Assembly: GCA_009746045.1 (NCBI GenBank)
Contig: RPFO01000667.1
Coordinates: forward strand, 3,236,273-3,300,272
DNA: 64,000 bases
Source of the DNA: Mesostigma viride
Lineage: Eukaryota > Streptophyta > Mesostigmatophyceae > Mesostigmatales > Mesostigmataceae
Direction of reading: 5' to 3'
A program made the translations under genes and the position numbers. Shown piece by piece: positions 37,401 to 52,300 of the stretch. The notes under the pieces are model-generated. The model did no database searches. It was not told where the DNA came from and was given only the letters and a program-made list of their open reading frames with translations. Every line of letters begins with the position of its first letter. Position 1 is the stretch's first letter.

Positions 37401-40400
37401 ACTTATTCCCATCACTAGCTCCTTGCACTGGTACGTGATCACTTATTCCCATCACTAGCTCCTTGCACTGGTACGTGATCACTTATTCCATCACTAGCTC
37501 CTTGCACTGGTACGTGATCACTTATTCCCATCACTAGCTCCTTGCACTGGTACGTGATCACTTATTCCCATCACTAGCTCCTTGCACTGGTACGTGATCA
37601 CTTATTCCCATCACTAGCTCCTTGCACTGGTACGTGATCACTTATTCCCATCACTAGCTCCTTGCACTGGTACGTGATCACTTATTCCCATCACTAGCTC
37701 CTTGCACTGGTACGTGATCACTTATTCCCATCACTAGCTCCTTGCACTGGTACGTGATCACTTATTCCCATCACTAGCTCCTTGCACTGGTACGTGATCA
37801 CTTATTCCCATCACTAGCTCCTTGCACTGGTACGTGATCACTTATTCCCATCACTAGCTCCTTGCACTGGTACGTGATCACTTATTCCCATCACTAGCTC
37901 CTTGCACTGGTACGTGATCACTTATTCCCATCACTAGCTCCTTGCACTGGTACGTGATCACTTATTCCCATCACTAGCTCCTTGCACTGGTACGTGATCA
38001 CTTATTCCCATCACTAGCTCCTTGCACTGGTACGTGATCACTTATTCCCATCACTAGCTCCTTGCACTGGTACGTGATCACTTATTCCCATCACTAGCTC
38101 CTTGCACTGGTACGTGATCACTTATTCCCATCACTAGCTCCTTGCACTGGTACGTGATCACTTATTCCCATCACTAGCTCCTTGCACTGGTACGTGATCA
38201 CTTATTCCCATCACTAGCTCCTTGCACTGGTACGTGATCACTTATTCCCATCACTAGCTCCTTGCACTGGTACGTGATCACTTATTCCCATCACTAGCTC
38301 CTTGCACTGGTACGTGATCACTTATTCCCATCACTAGCTCCTTGCACTGGTACGTGATCACTTATTCCCATCACTAGCTCCTTGCACTGGTACGTGATCA
38401 CTTATTCCCATCACTAGCTCCTTGCACTGGTACGTGATCACTTATTCCCATCACTAGCTCCTTGCACTGGTACGTGATCACTTATTCCCATCACTAGCTC
38501 CTTGCACTGGTACGTGATCACTTATTCCCATCACTAGCTCCTTGCACTGGTACGTGATCACTTATTCCCATCACTAGCTCCTTGCACTGGTACGTGATCA
38601 CTTATTCCCATCACTAGCTCCTTGCACTGGTACGTGATCACTTATTCCCATCACTAGCTCCTTGCACTGGTACGTGATCACTTATTCCCATCACTAGCTC
38701 CTTGCACTGGTACGTGATCACTTATTCCCATCACTAGCTCCTTGCACTGGTACGTGATCACTTATTCCCATCACTAGCTCCTTGCACTGGTACGTGATCA
38801 CTTATTCCCATCACTAGCTCCTTGCACTGGTACGTGATCACTTATTCCCATCACTAGCTCCTTGCACTGGTACGTGATCACTTATTCCCATCACTAGCTC
38901 CTTGCACTGGTACGTGATCACTTATTCCCATCACTAGCTCCTTGCACTGGTACGTGATCACTTATTCCCATCACTAGCTCCTTGCACTGGTACGTGATCA
39001 CTTATTCCCATCACTAGCTCCTTGCACTGGTACGTGATCACTTATTCCCATCACTAGCTCCTTGCACTGGTACGTGATCACTTATTCCCATCACTAGCTC
39101 CTTGCACTGGTACGTGATCACTTATTCCCATCACTAGCTCCTTGCACTGGTACGTGATCACTTATTCCCATCACTAGCTCCTTGCACTGGTACGTGATCA
39201 CTTATTCCCATCACTAGCTCCTTGCACTGGTACGTGATCACTTATTCCCATCACTAGCTCCTTGCACTGGTACGTGATCACTTATTCCCATCACTAGCTC
39301 CTTGCACTGGTACGTGATCACTTATTCCCATCACTAGCTCCTTGCACTGGTACGTGATCACTTATTCCCATCACTAGCTCCTTGCACTGGTACGTGATCA
39401 CTTATTCCCATCACTAGCTCCTTGCACTGGTACGTGATCACTTATTCCCATCACTAGCTCCTTGCACTGGTACGTGATCACTTATTCCCATCACTAGCTC
39501 CTTGCACTGGTACGTGATCACTTATTCCCATCACTAGCTCCTTGCACTGGTACGTGATCACTTATTCCCATCACTAGCTCCTTGCACTGGTACGTGATCA
39601 CTTATTCCCATCACTAGCTCCTTGCACTGGTACGTGATCACTTATTCCCATCACTAGCTCCTTGCACTGGTACGTGATCACTTATTCCCATCACTAGCTC
39701 CTTGCACTGGTACGTGATCACTTATTCCCATCACTAGCTCCTTGCACTGGTACGTGATCACTTATTCCCATCACTAGCTCCTTGCACTGGTACGTGATCA
39801 CTTATTCCCATCACTAGCTCCTTGCACTGGTACGTGATCACTTATTCCCATCACTAGCTCCTTGCACTGGTACGTGATCACTTATTCCCATCACTAGCTC
39901 CTTGCACTGGTACGTGATCACTTATTCCCATCACTAGCTCCTTGCACTGGTACGTGATCACTTATTCCCATCACTAGCTCCTTGCACTGGTACGTGATCA
40001 CTTATTCCCATCACTAGCTCCTTGCACTGGTACGTGATCACTTATTCCCATCACTAGCTCCTTGCACTGGTACGTGATCACTTATTCCCATCACTAGCTC
40101 CTTGCACTGGTACGTGATCACTTATTCCCATCACTAGCTCCTTGCACTGGTACGTGATCACTTATTCCCATCACTAGCTCCTTGCACTGGTACGTGATCA
40201 CTTATTCCCATCACTAGCTCCTTGCACTGGTACGTGATCACTTATTCCCATCACTAGCTCCTTGCACTGGTACGTGATCACTTATTCCCATCACTAGCTC
40301 CTTGCACTGGTACGTGATCACTTATTCCCATCACTAGCTCCTTGCACTGGTACGTGATCACTTATTCCCATCACTAGCTCCTTGCACTGGTACGTGATCA

Positions 40401-43400
40401 CTTATTCCCATCACTAGCTCCTTGCACTGGTACGTGATCACTTATTCCCATCACTAGCTCCTTGCACTGGTACGTGATCACTTATTCCCATCACTAGCTC
40501 CTTGCACTGGTACGTGATCACTTATTCCCATCACTAGCTCCTTGCACTGGTACGTGATCACTTATTCCCATCACTAGCTCCTTGCACTGGTACGTGATCA
40601 CTTATTCCCATCACTAGCTCCTTGCACTGGTACGTGATCACTTATTCCCATCACTAGCTCCTTGCACTGGTACGTGATCACTTATTCCCATCACTAGCTC
40701 CTTGCACTGGTACGTGATCACTTATTCCCATCACTAGCTCCTTGCACTGGTACGTGATCACTTATTCCCATCACTAGCTCCTTGCACTGGTACGTGATCA
40801 CTTATTCCCATCACTAGCTCCTTGCACTGGTACGTGATCACTTATTCCCATCACTAGCTCCTTGCACTGGTACGTGATCACTTATTCCCATCACTAGCTC
40901 CTTGCACTGGTACGTGATCACTTATTCCCATCACTAGCTCCTTGCACTGGTACGTGATCACTTATTCCCATCACTAGCTCCTTGCACTGGTACGTGATCA
41001 CTTATTCCCATCACTAGCTCCTTGCACTGGTACGTGATCACTTATTCCCATCACTAGCTCCTTGCACTGGTACGTGATCACTTATTCCCATCACTAGCTC
41101 CTTGCACTGGTACGTGATCACTTATTCCCATCACTAGCTCCTTGCACTGGTACGTGATCACTTATTCCCATCACTAGCTCCTTGCACTGGTACGTGATCA
41201 CTTATTCCCATCACTAGCTCCTTGCACTGGTACGTGATCACTTATTCCCATCACTAGCTCCTTGCACTGGTACGTGATCACTTATTCCCATCACTAGCTC
41301 CTTGCACTGGTACGTGATCACTTATTCCCATCACTAGCTCCTTGCACTGGTACGTGATCACTTATTCCCATCACTAGCTCCTTGCACTGGTACGTGATCA
41401 CTTATTCCCATCACTAGCTCCTTGCACTGGTACGTGATCACTTATTCCCATCACTAGCTCCTTGCACTGGTACGTGATCACTTATTCCCATCACTAGCTC
41501 CTTGCACTGGTACGTGATCACTTATTCCCATCACTAGCTCCTTGCACTGGTACGTGATCACTTATTCCCATCACTAGCTCCTTGCACTGGTACGTGATCA
41601 CTTATTCCCATCACTAGCTCCTTGCACTGGTACGTGATCACTTATTCCCATCACTAGCTCCTTGCACTGGTACGTGATCACTTATTCCCATCACTAGCTC
41701 CTTGCACTGGTACGTGATCACTTATTCCCATCACTAGCTCCTTGCACTGGTACGTGATCACTTATTCCCATCACTAGCTCCTTGCACTGGTACGTGATCA
41801 CTTATTCCCATCACTAGCTCCTTGCACTGGTACGTGATCACTTATTCCCATCACTAGCTCCTTGCACTGGTACGTGATCACTTATTCCCATCACTAGCTC
41901 CTTGCACTGGTACGTGATCACTTATTCCCATCACTAGCTCCTTGCACTGGTACGTGATCACTTATTCCCATCACTAGCTCCTTGCACTGGTACGTGATCA
42001 CTTATTCCCATCACTAGCTCCTTGCACTGGTACGTGATCACTTATTCCCATCACTAGCTCCTTGCACTGGTACGTGATCACTTATTCCCATCACTAGCTC
42101 CTTGCACTGGTACGTGATCACTTATTCCCATCACTAGCTCCTTGCACTGGTACGTGATCACTTATTCCCATCACTAGCTCCTTGCACTGGTACGTGATCA
42201 CTTATTCCCATCACTAGCTCCTTGCACTGGTACGTGATCACTTATTCCCATCACTAGCTCCTTGCACTGGTACGTGATCACTTATTCCCATCACTAGCTC
42301 CTTGCACTGGTACGTGATCACTTATTCCCATCACTAGCTCCTTGCACTGGTACGTGATCACTTATTCCCATCACTAGCTCCTTGCACTGGTACGTGATCA
42401 CTTATTCCCATCACTAGCTCCTTGCACTGGTACGTGATCACTTATTCCCATCACTAGCTCCTTGCACTGGTACGTGATCACTTATTCCCATCACTAGCTC
42501 CTTGCACTGGTACGTGATCACTTATTCCCATCACTAGCTCCTTGCACTGGTACGTGATCACTTATTCCCATCACTAGCTCCTTGCACTGGTACGTGATCA
42601 CTTATTCCCATCACTAGCTCCTTGCACTGGTACGTGATCACTTATTCCCATCACTAGCTCCTTGCACTGGTACGTGATCACTTATTCCCATCACTAGCTC
42701 CTTGCACTGGTACGTGATCACTTATTCCCATCACTAGCTCCTTGCACTGGTACGTGATCACTTATTCCCATCACTAGCTCCTTGCACTGGTACGTGATCA
42801 CTTATTCCCATCACTAGCTCCTTGCACTGGTACGTGATCACTTATTCCCATCACTAGCTCCTTGCACTGGTACGTGATCACTTATTCCCATCACTAGCTC
42901 CTTGCACTGGTACGTGATCACTTATTCCCATCACTAGCTCCTTGCACTGGTACGTGATCACTTATTCCCATCACTAGCTCCTTGCACTGGTACGTGATCA
43001 CTTATTCCCATCACTAGCTCCTTGCACTGGTACGTGATCACTTATTCCCATCACTAGCTCCTTGCACTGGTACGTGATCACTTATTCCCATCACTAGCTC
43101 CTTGCACTGGTACGTGATCACTTATTCCCATCACTAGCTCCTTGCACTGGTACGTGATCACTTATTCCCATCACTAGCTCCTTGCACTGGTACGTGATCA
43201 CTTATTCCCATCACTAGCTCCTTGCACTGGTACGTGATCACTTATTCCCATCACTAGCTCCTTGCACTGGTACGTGATCACTTATTCCCATCACTAGCTC
43301 CTTGCACTGGTACGTGATCACTTATTCCCATCACTAGCTCCTTGCACTGGTACGTGATCACTTATTCCCATCACTAGCTCCTTGCACTGGTACGTGATCA

Positions 43401-46400
43401 CTTATTCCCATCACTAGCTCCTTGCACTGGTACGTGATCACTTATTCCCATCACTAGCTCCTTGCACTGGTACGTGATCACTTATTCCCATCACTAGCTC
43501 CTTGCACTGGTACGTGATCACTTATTCCCATCACTAGCTCCTTGCACTGGTACGTGATCACTTATTCCCATCACTAGCTCCTTGCACTGGTACGTGATCA
43601 CTTATTCCCATCACTAGCTCCTTGCACTGGTACGTGATCACTTATTCCCATCACTAGCTCCTTGCACTGGTACGTGATCACTTATTCCCATCACTAGCTC
43701 CTTGCACTGGTACGTGATCACTTATTCCCATCACTAGCTCCTTGCACTGGTACGTGATCACTTATTCCCATCACTAGCTCCTTGCACTGGTACGTGATCA
43801 CTTATTCCCATCACTAGCTCCTTGCACTGGTACGTGATCACTTATTCCATCACTAGCTCCTTGCACTGGTACGTGATCACTTATTCCCATCACTAGCTCC
43901 TTGCACTGGTACGTGATCACTTATTCCCATCACTAGCTCCTTGCACTGGTACGTGATCACTTATTCCCATCACTAGCTCCTTGCACTGGTACGTGATCAC
44001 TTATTCCCATCACTAGCTCCTTGCACTGGTACGTGATCACTTATTCCCATCACTAGCTCCTTGCACTGGTACGTGATCACTTATTCCCATCACTAGCTCC
44101 TTGCACTGGTACGTGATCACTTATTCCCATCACTAGCTCCTTGCACTGGTACGTGATCACTTATTCCCATCACTAGCTCCTTGCACTGGTACGTGATCAC
44201 TTATTCCCATCACTAGCTCCTTGCACTGGTACGTGATCACTTATTCCCATCACTAGCTCCTTGCACTGGTACGTGATCACTTATTCCCATCACTAGCTCC
44301 TTGCACTGGTACGTGATCACTTATTCCCATCACTAGCTCCTTGCACTGGTACGTGATCACTTATTCCCATCACTAGCTCCTTGCACTGGTACGTGATCAC
44401 TTATTCCCATCACTAGCTCCTTGCACTGGTACGTGATCACTTATTCCCATCACTAGCTCCTTGCACTGGTACGTGATCACTTATTCCATCACTAGCTCCT
44501 TGCACTGGTACGTGATCACTTATTCCCATCACTAGCTCCTTGCACTGGTACGTGATCACTTATTCCCATCACTAGCTCCTTGCACTGGTACGTGATCACT
44601 TATTCCCATCACTAGCTCCTTGCACTGGTACGTGATCACTTATTCCATCACTAGCTCCTTGCACTGGTACGTGATCACTTATTCCATCACTAGCTCCTTG
44701 CACTGGTACGTGATCACTTATTCCCATCACTAGCTCCTTGCACTGGTACGTGATCACTTATTCCCATCACTAGCTCCTTGCACTGGTACGTGATCACTTA
44801 TTCCCATCACTAGCTCCTTGCACTGGTACGTGATCACTTATTCCCATCACTAGCTCCTTGCACTGGTACGTGATCACTTATTCCATCACTAGCTCCTTGC
44901 ACTGGTACGTGATCACTTATTCCCATCACTAGCTCCTTGCACTGGTACGTGATCACTTATTCCCATCACTAGCTCCTTGCACTGGTACGTGATCACTTAT
45001 TCCCATCACTAGCTCCTTGCACTGGTACGTGATCACTTATTCCCATCACTAGCTCCTTGCACTGGTACGTGATCACTTATTCCCATCACTAGCTCCTTGC
45101 ACTGGTACGTGATCACTTATTCCCATCACTAGCTCCTTGCACTGGTACGTGATCACTTATTCCCATCACTAGCTCCTTGCACTGGTACGTGATCACTTAT
45201 TCCCATCACTAGCTCCTTGCACTGGTACGTGATCACTTATTCCCATCACTAGCTCCTTGCACTGGTACGTGATCACTTATTCCCATCACTAGCTCCTTGC
45301 ACTGGTACGTGATCACTTATTCCCATCACTAGCTCCTTGCACTGGTACGTGATCACTTATTCCCATCACTAGCTCCTTGCACTGGTACGTGATCACTTAT
45401 TCCATCACTAGCTCCTTGCACTGGTACGTGATCACTTATTCCCATCACTAGCTCCTTGCACTGGTACGTGATCACTTATTCCCATCACTAGCTCCTTGCA
45501 CTGGTACGTGATCACTTATTCCATCACTAGCTCCTTGCACTGGTACGTGATCACTTATTCCCATCACTAGCTCCTTGCACTGGTACGTGATCACTTATTC
45601 CATCACTAGCTCCTTGCACTGGTACGTGATCACTTATTCCCATCACTAGCTCCTTGCACTGGTACGTGATCACTTATTCCCATCACTAGCTCCTTGCACT
45701 GGTACGTGATCACTTATTCCCATCACTAGCTCCTTGCACTGGTACGTGATCACTTATTCCCATCACTAGCTCCTTGCACTGGTACGTGATCACTTATTCC
45801 CATCACTAGCTCCTTGCACTGGTACGTGATCACTTATTCCCATCACTAGCTCCTTGCACTGGTACGTGATCACTTATTCCCATCACTAGCTCCTTGCACT
45901 GGTACGTGATCACTTATTCCATCACTAGCTCCTTGCACTGGTACGTGATCACTTATTCCCATCACTAGCTCCTTGCACTGGTACGTGATCACTTATTCCC
46001 ATCACTAGCTCCTTGCACTGGTACGTGATCACTTATTCCCATCACTAGCTCCTTGCACTGGTACGTGATCACTTATTCCCATCACTAGCTCCTTGCACTG
46101 GTACGTGATCACTTATTCCCATCACTAGCTCCTTGCACTGGTACGTGATCACTTATTCCCATCACTAGCTCCTTGCACTGGTACGTGATCACTTATTCCC
46201 ATCACTAGCTCCTTGCACTGGTACGTGATCACTTATTCCCATCACTAGCTCCTTGCACTGGTACGTGATCACTTATTCCCATCACTAGCTCCTTGCACTG
46301 GTACGTGATCACTTATTCCCATCACTAGCTCCTTGCACTGGTACGTGATCACTTATTCCCATCACTAGCTCCTTGCACTGGTACGTGATCACTTATTCCC

Positions 46401-49238
46401 ATCACTAGCTCCTTGCACTGGTACGTGATCACTTATTCCCATCACTAGCTCCTTGCACTGGTACGTGATCACTTATTCCCATCACTAGCTCCTTGCACTG
46501 GTACGTGATCACTTATTCCCATCACTAGCTCCTTGCACTGGTACGTGATCACTTATTCCCATCACTAGCTCCTTGCGCTGGTACGTGATCACTTATTCCC
46601 CCATCACTAGCTCCTTGCACTGGTACGTGATCACTTATTCCATCACTAGCTCCTTGCACTGGTACGTGATCACTTATTCCCATCACTAGCTCCTTGCACT
46701 GGTACGTGATCACTTATTCCCATCACTAGCTCCTTGCACTGGTACGTGATCACTTATTCCCCCATCACTAGCTCCTTGCACTCCCCCGACCCTCCTCTCT
46801 CCCCCTGGCTCGTCTCTGACACCTGTCCCTGCCTCGTGGCCCCACGCCGCACCAGGTGTCGGGCCTCAAGTCCATCACGGCCAAGCACCTTGCGCTCACC
46901 AGCTCGAGCGTGGGCGTGTTCATCGACCTGGTGCAAGGTGAGCTTCTGCTTACAGGCTAACCTTGCTTGCTTCCACCACCTCGAGTGGTGGGAACAGGTC
47001 TCAAGGGGGCGCACGAGCCGTGTTCATCGACCTGGTACAAGATGAGGGGGGCTTGTAGGTTGCTAGTGATTGTTACAACCACGTGGATCTGTAGAGCAGG
47101 GGAAGGTTTCATGTGGGCACACGGGACGCACCTACGTACTTGAGGATAGGCATACTTGAGGGTACGGCGAGTCTACGCATCGACATGTGACAGTGGCAGC
47201 TGCCGTGAGCCGCAGTGGTGGTCACGTGCGGCATCGGTGCGTGCCCGTACTAGGGTGGCAGCATTACTGGAGTTGCACGGGGAGTCCTTTTGAGACTGCC
47301 GCACTCTCACACACAGCCGGCTGTAGTCTGCCATATTGAACTCTCTGGTGTACTCTCACACACCATCGAATATTCCTTCATTCGCATGCCTCCGTCGGGA
47401 GAGTAACAGGGGTGCTCGCTAACTAATCTATCTAGCGTTGCAAGGCCACTGTATGGAGAGTAACAGGGGTGCTCGCTAACTAATCTATCTAGCGTTGCAA
47501 GGCCACTGTATGGAGAGTAACAGGGGTGCTCGCTAACTAATCTATCTAGCGTTGCAAGGCCACTGTATGGAGAGTAACAGGGGTGCTCGCTAACTAATCT
47601 ATCTAGCGTTGCAAGGCCACTGCATGGCACGCGGCAAGACTTCATGAGAGCAAAACATGGGGGGTGCTGCATGAACTTGATAGTGTTAAAGCGTTACCGT
47701 TGCTGTCTCGTGTAATTAAGTACGATGCAATGTAATAAAATTGTTTGGTGAGATTTTGCGCAGGGCTGTTGCTGTCCCAAGTGTGCATGTGTGCATGCTG
47801 GCGTCCCCTGCCGTGCTGCCAGCATTGGCCCCTTGTTCGCTCTTGACCGCCAGTTTCGGCTGCCCTTCCTAGCCATGTCCACCACCACGCCGCCACCCAT
47901 GATCCTTTCTTCCTGCCGCTTTCCCCTCCCCCTCCACTTCCCCCCAGAACAACCACCCCATGCACTTGCGCCGTGCTACCATACTACTACATGCGTCGTT
48001 CTTTGGTCCTTGTTTTGGGGGTGGTATCCTAGATGTCTTCTCATTTCATACCCTGTACTGCGGCCTCGCATGGTATCAACCCCAATAACATACACGTGTG
48101 GATGCGTCCAGTCGTGCGCCGCACGCTCTCGCCCATGGTGCCAGAGCCTCAGCACGGTGTGCTCTTCACCAAGCTGGACCGCATCGCGCAGGTATGGGTG
48201 CTGGCTGTTAGAGGATGATGGGCCGCATCGCGCAGGTCGGTGGCTGTTAGAGGATTATGGGCCGCATCGCGCAGGTCGGTGGCTGTTAGAGGATTATGGG
48301 CCGCATCGCGCAGGTTGGTGGCTGTTAGAGGATGATGGGCCGCATCGCGCAGGTTGGTGGCTGTTAGAGGATGATGGGCCGCATCGCGCAGGTTGGGGGC
48401 TGTTAGAGGATGATGGGCCGCATCACGCAGGTGACACTTGATGGGGCGTGCCGTAAGATAATTCTCTCTTGTTTGATGATGCTGGACCGCACCGTGCAAG
48501 TATGGTTGGACAGCACCTACAGTAATGCTTGCGCCTCTTTGGTGCGAGCCCTGGGCTTGGTAGCGGACTGCATGTGCGCATGTGCGCATCGACCAAGCAA
48601 ACACGCAGGTATTCAATATTGTGCGCACACATACCAGCCAGTCGGGCAGGTGTGGAACAATTGGCCGATAAAACACACTCATCACACATGTGGGCGCGTG
48701 AAATGGCCGTGGTCGCGGCATCATGACAGTATAGGCAGCACCATACTCCGCATAACAGGCAGTGCGATAGGCAGTTGGATAGGCTGTACCGTGGGCACTG
48801 CCACAGGCGGCATCATAAGCAGCACCACAGACAGTACTGACCAGTACTGATGGTAGCACCATTGGCGCCGCCCCAGGCAGCATGATAGGCACGAAAACGG
48901 TCAATAAGCTATAGGCACTGCCGCAGGCAGCACTGTCATCGGGATGGTTGGTCACTGTCATCACCGGTAGGTGCCTGTACCCTGTTGCCCCTTATAGTGC
49001 CGGCAGACCATTACCGGTTCGGCAGGTGCCACGTGCCAAACCAGCGACATACCGACCGTTGGGCACCCATAATCCATGCACTTTATGCAATGGCAATCAA
49101 CCATGCGCTGTGACCCTAGGCACATAATTCACCAATTAATGGACGCCCGAGTAATGGACGCCCTGGGGCACCCACACACACCTGCCATGCGCTTGGTCTA
49201 GTCATCCGGCTTATGGCAGGGTTGCCTTGCTCCCGTCG

Positions 49239-49276
<38 letters not shown>

Positions 49277-49277
49277 C

Positions 49278-49348
<71 letters not shown>

Positions 49349-52300
49349 CGCTCCCGCTCCCGCTCCCGCTCCCGCTCCCGCTCCCGCTCCCGCTCCCGCT
49401 CCCGCTCCCGCTCCCGCTCCCGCTCCCGCTCCCGCTCCCGCTCCCGCTCCCGCTCCCGCTCCCGCTCCCGCTCCCGCTCCCGCTCCCGCTCCCGCTCCCG
49501 CTCCTGCTCTTGCTCTTGCGTTCTCCCTTGTCCTTGCTCTTGCTCTTGCGGTCTATACCTCGTTCTTGCTCTTGCACGCGCCGACCCCTGCTGACCCCTG
49601 ACACCCGCCACATGTGGCCGTGCGTGCAGGACCTGGAGGTGCACCGCGACATGATCTACTCCAAGCTGGTGGCCATCATGAAGGAGCGGCTGGCCATGCA
49701 CCTCAAGCAGCTGCCCGCGCTTGTGGACAGCTGGAACAAGAGCGACGCGGACGGCGACGGACAGGCCAGCGCGATGATGAAGGGGCTGGTCAAGGTGGGC
49801 GGGTGCCGTAGGGGCTGGCCTTAGGGCAAGTGTATGGTTAAGACTGGGTGGGATGATGGAGGGCCTGGTCAAGGTGGGTGTGACGGGAGGGCTGCATGTC
49901 TCTTTCGTGTTCAAGGTGGGTGCGGTGGGCTACGGGGCTGGTTGAGGTGGGTATAGTTTATAGAGGCTGCATGTACGTATTTAAGGTGGGTGTGGTGGGC
50001 AAGAAGCTGGTCAAGTTTAGCGGTCATAGGGCAATGTATGGTTAAGGCTGGGTGGGATGATGAAGAATGGGGTGGAGTTGGAGTTGCACCTGTTCTTCTC
50101 GGGTGTCCTTGGATGAGCCTCAGACCTATGGATGTGTCATTACGGAGATGGCATACATCTACACATACATCTAACCCCCAGGGCCCCTGCTCTCGCGGGC
50201 GCCACGAACCTAGGAAACCAGGGGACTGCGATCCTCATTGTACATTCTCCGCAGCCTTGGACTTTGGGCGGCTGGGATGGTGTTAACCTTGCAAAGCCAG
50301 GGCGTCACCTTATGCTTGCAAAGCCATTACCTCACCACATGCACTGCTCTTTCCCCTGCACTCGCCCGGTTCTTCCCCCCTTTCTTTGCATCGTCCTCCC
50401 GCCTCTTCCCTCCCGCCTTTTCCTTTCTTCTGCATTGTTCATCGCTCCCCCCCCCCGGTAACTTGCACAACCTCCCTCAGGAGGTGGGCGTGCTCATGAA
50501 GGTGCTCTCCTCCATCCTCTCCGAAGCCGCGGTGCAGCTGGTGTTCGGGTACGTGGCCATTGGCGAGCGTATATGGCACGGGCTTGTGGCCTTTTGTGTG
50601 ATCCGGTATGGCTCGTATGGTCTTCTTCTAAAACATGGTGCAGAAGGGAAGGCTTGCGGTTCAGCTGGTGTTTGTCTGCGTGGCTGCACGCGCCATGGCG
50701 AGGGGCCACCGCTTGGCTGCTGCCACGTACCCCTTCCCCTGATACCCTGGCATAGGTCTTTCTGCATAGGTGATAGAAACACCCTCTCATCCTGTACCTT
50801 TGTCTCCCCGACTTCGTACGCGCATGGAAAGGCAGCGTATCGCACCGCCTGGCAGCGCATGTTGCCGCGGCAGCGGCGGCGACAGGAGCCCATCGCGCCC
50901 ATGGTAGGGACACGGCGGCGCGCAGTGCTGCGGCTGGGTTCAGGTGGTTATTTCGTCGCAGGCTCTCTCCGTGTCATACTTTGGCCACGTCACTCTATAT
51001 TCTATGCCTCTACTTGGTCCATTTATTCTCTGCTTCTATTGTATGCCTCTCTTGTATGCCTTCGCCTCATGCCTTGCCCCCTCACGCGCTCAGGCGGGTC
51101 GTCCAGCTGTTCAACACGCAGCTCGCGGAGGCCTTCTCCAAGACAGAGGTCAAGACTACGGGCGGCCAGCGGAGGTGAGCACGACGTCTCTGCAAGGGAG
51201 GATGCGTCGGCTGGGCTCGTGCGTTTGTGCGTGCCTTGTGCTGGTCTTGTCCTATACACCACGCAGACCTGTGGTGCTTGGGGATTGACATGGAAGCGCT
51301 CCCACCTTGGGTGGGGCAAGGGCTCTGATGCGTGTTTATGAAGCGATGCCAGCAGAAACTTCTACGTGCCGACGCGCAGCTGCTCTGGCCAGCGCTGAGT
51401 GATGTGCATGCTTTATCTCAAATAGCAGTGAATCCCCCCTTGACATAGAAAGGAAATCAGGCACGCGGCGTGAGTATCATACCGCTGATGTGTCCGTAGG
51501 GCAGGGAGCTGCCTGTTATGTATAGGGCGCGGATGCCTTTGGGCGTAACGATTGGGAATGTTATGTACAGGGCCTGCATGCCTTTGGGCATAATGATTGG
51601 GAATGATATGTATAGGGCGTGGATGCCTTTGGGCATAATGATTGGGAATGTTATGTATAGGGCGCGGATGCCTTTGGGCATAATGATTGGGAATGTTATG
51701 TACAGGGCCTGCATGCCTTTGGGCATAATGATTGGGAATGATATGTACAGGGCGTGGATGCCTTTGGGCATAATGATTAGGAATGTGATTAACGATCACC
51801 AGGTTTACTTAGGCGCGATGGGGGTGCCAAAAAGAGAGTGCGCGATGCATGCTGTGTGGATGGACGCTTATGTTGTTGTGGGCCACGGCACGACACTGGG
51901 CGGCAGCGGCACTCTGAGGGAGGGAGGTTCAGGAGTTGGCATCTTTCTGTTCTCGATTTCAGGGAAGTTGGGGCAAAAGCTTCCGTTGTCTAAGCAAGGC
52001 ACCCACTTGGTCCGCCGCCAGGATAAATCGTGTAGTACTTTCCGTTGCATGACATGCCAACATCGCTGGGCTGTGCCTTTGTGCCCCTGCTTTGTGCCTT
52101 TTCCGTGTTTGCGGTACGGCATGGCAACAGGCTTGGCAACATGGCATGACAACGGGCTTGGCATCATGGCATGACAACGGGCTTGGCATCATGGCATGAC
52201 AACGGGCTTGGTATCATGGCATGACAACGGGCTTGGTATCATGGCATGACAACAGGCTTGGCATCATGGCATGACAACGGGCTTGGCATCATGGCATGAC

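Noticed and set aside
33352-46782. CRISPR array or centromere
   Set aside because: Units are contiguous with no unique spacers, so not CRISPR. It sits inside a gene intron, so a centromere is unlikely, though satellite behaviour elsewhere cannot be excluded.
49116-49914. Poly-Leu, Ala-Pro, Ser-Gly and Arg-Glu ORFs
   Set aside because: Hexanucleotide repeat read in different frames; only the VPS54 exon at 49630-49794 within the span is real.
51518-51787. Protein with six 15-residue repeats (MYRARMPLGIMIGNV)
   Set aside because: Open only because the unit length is a multiple of three; it lies in VPS54 intron 21 between exons with matching phase.
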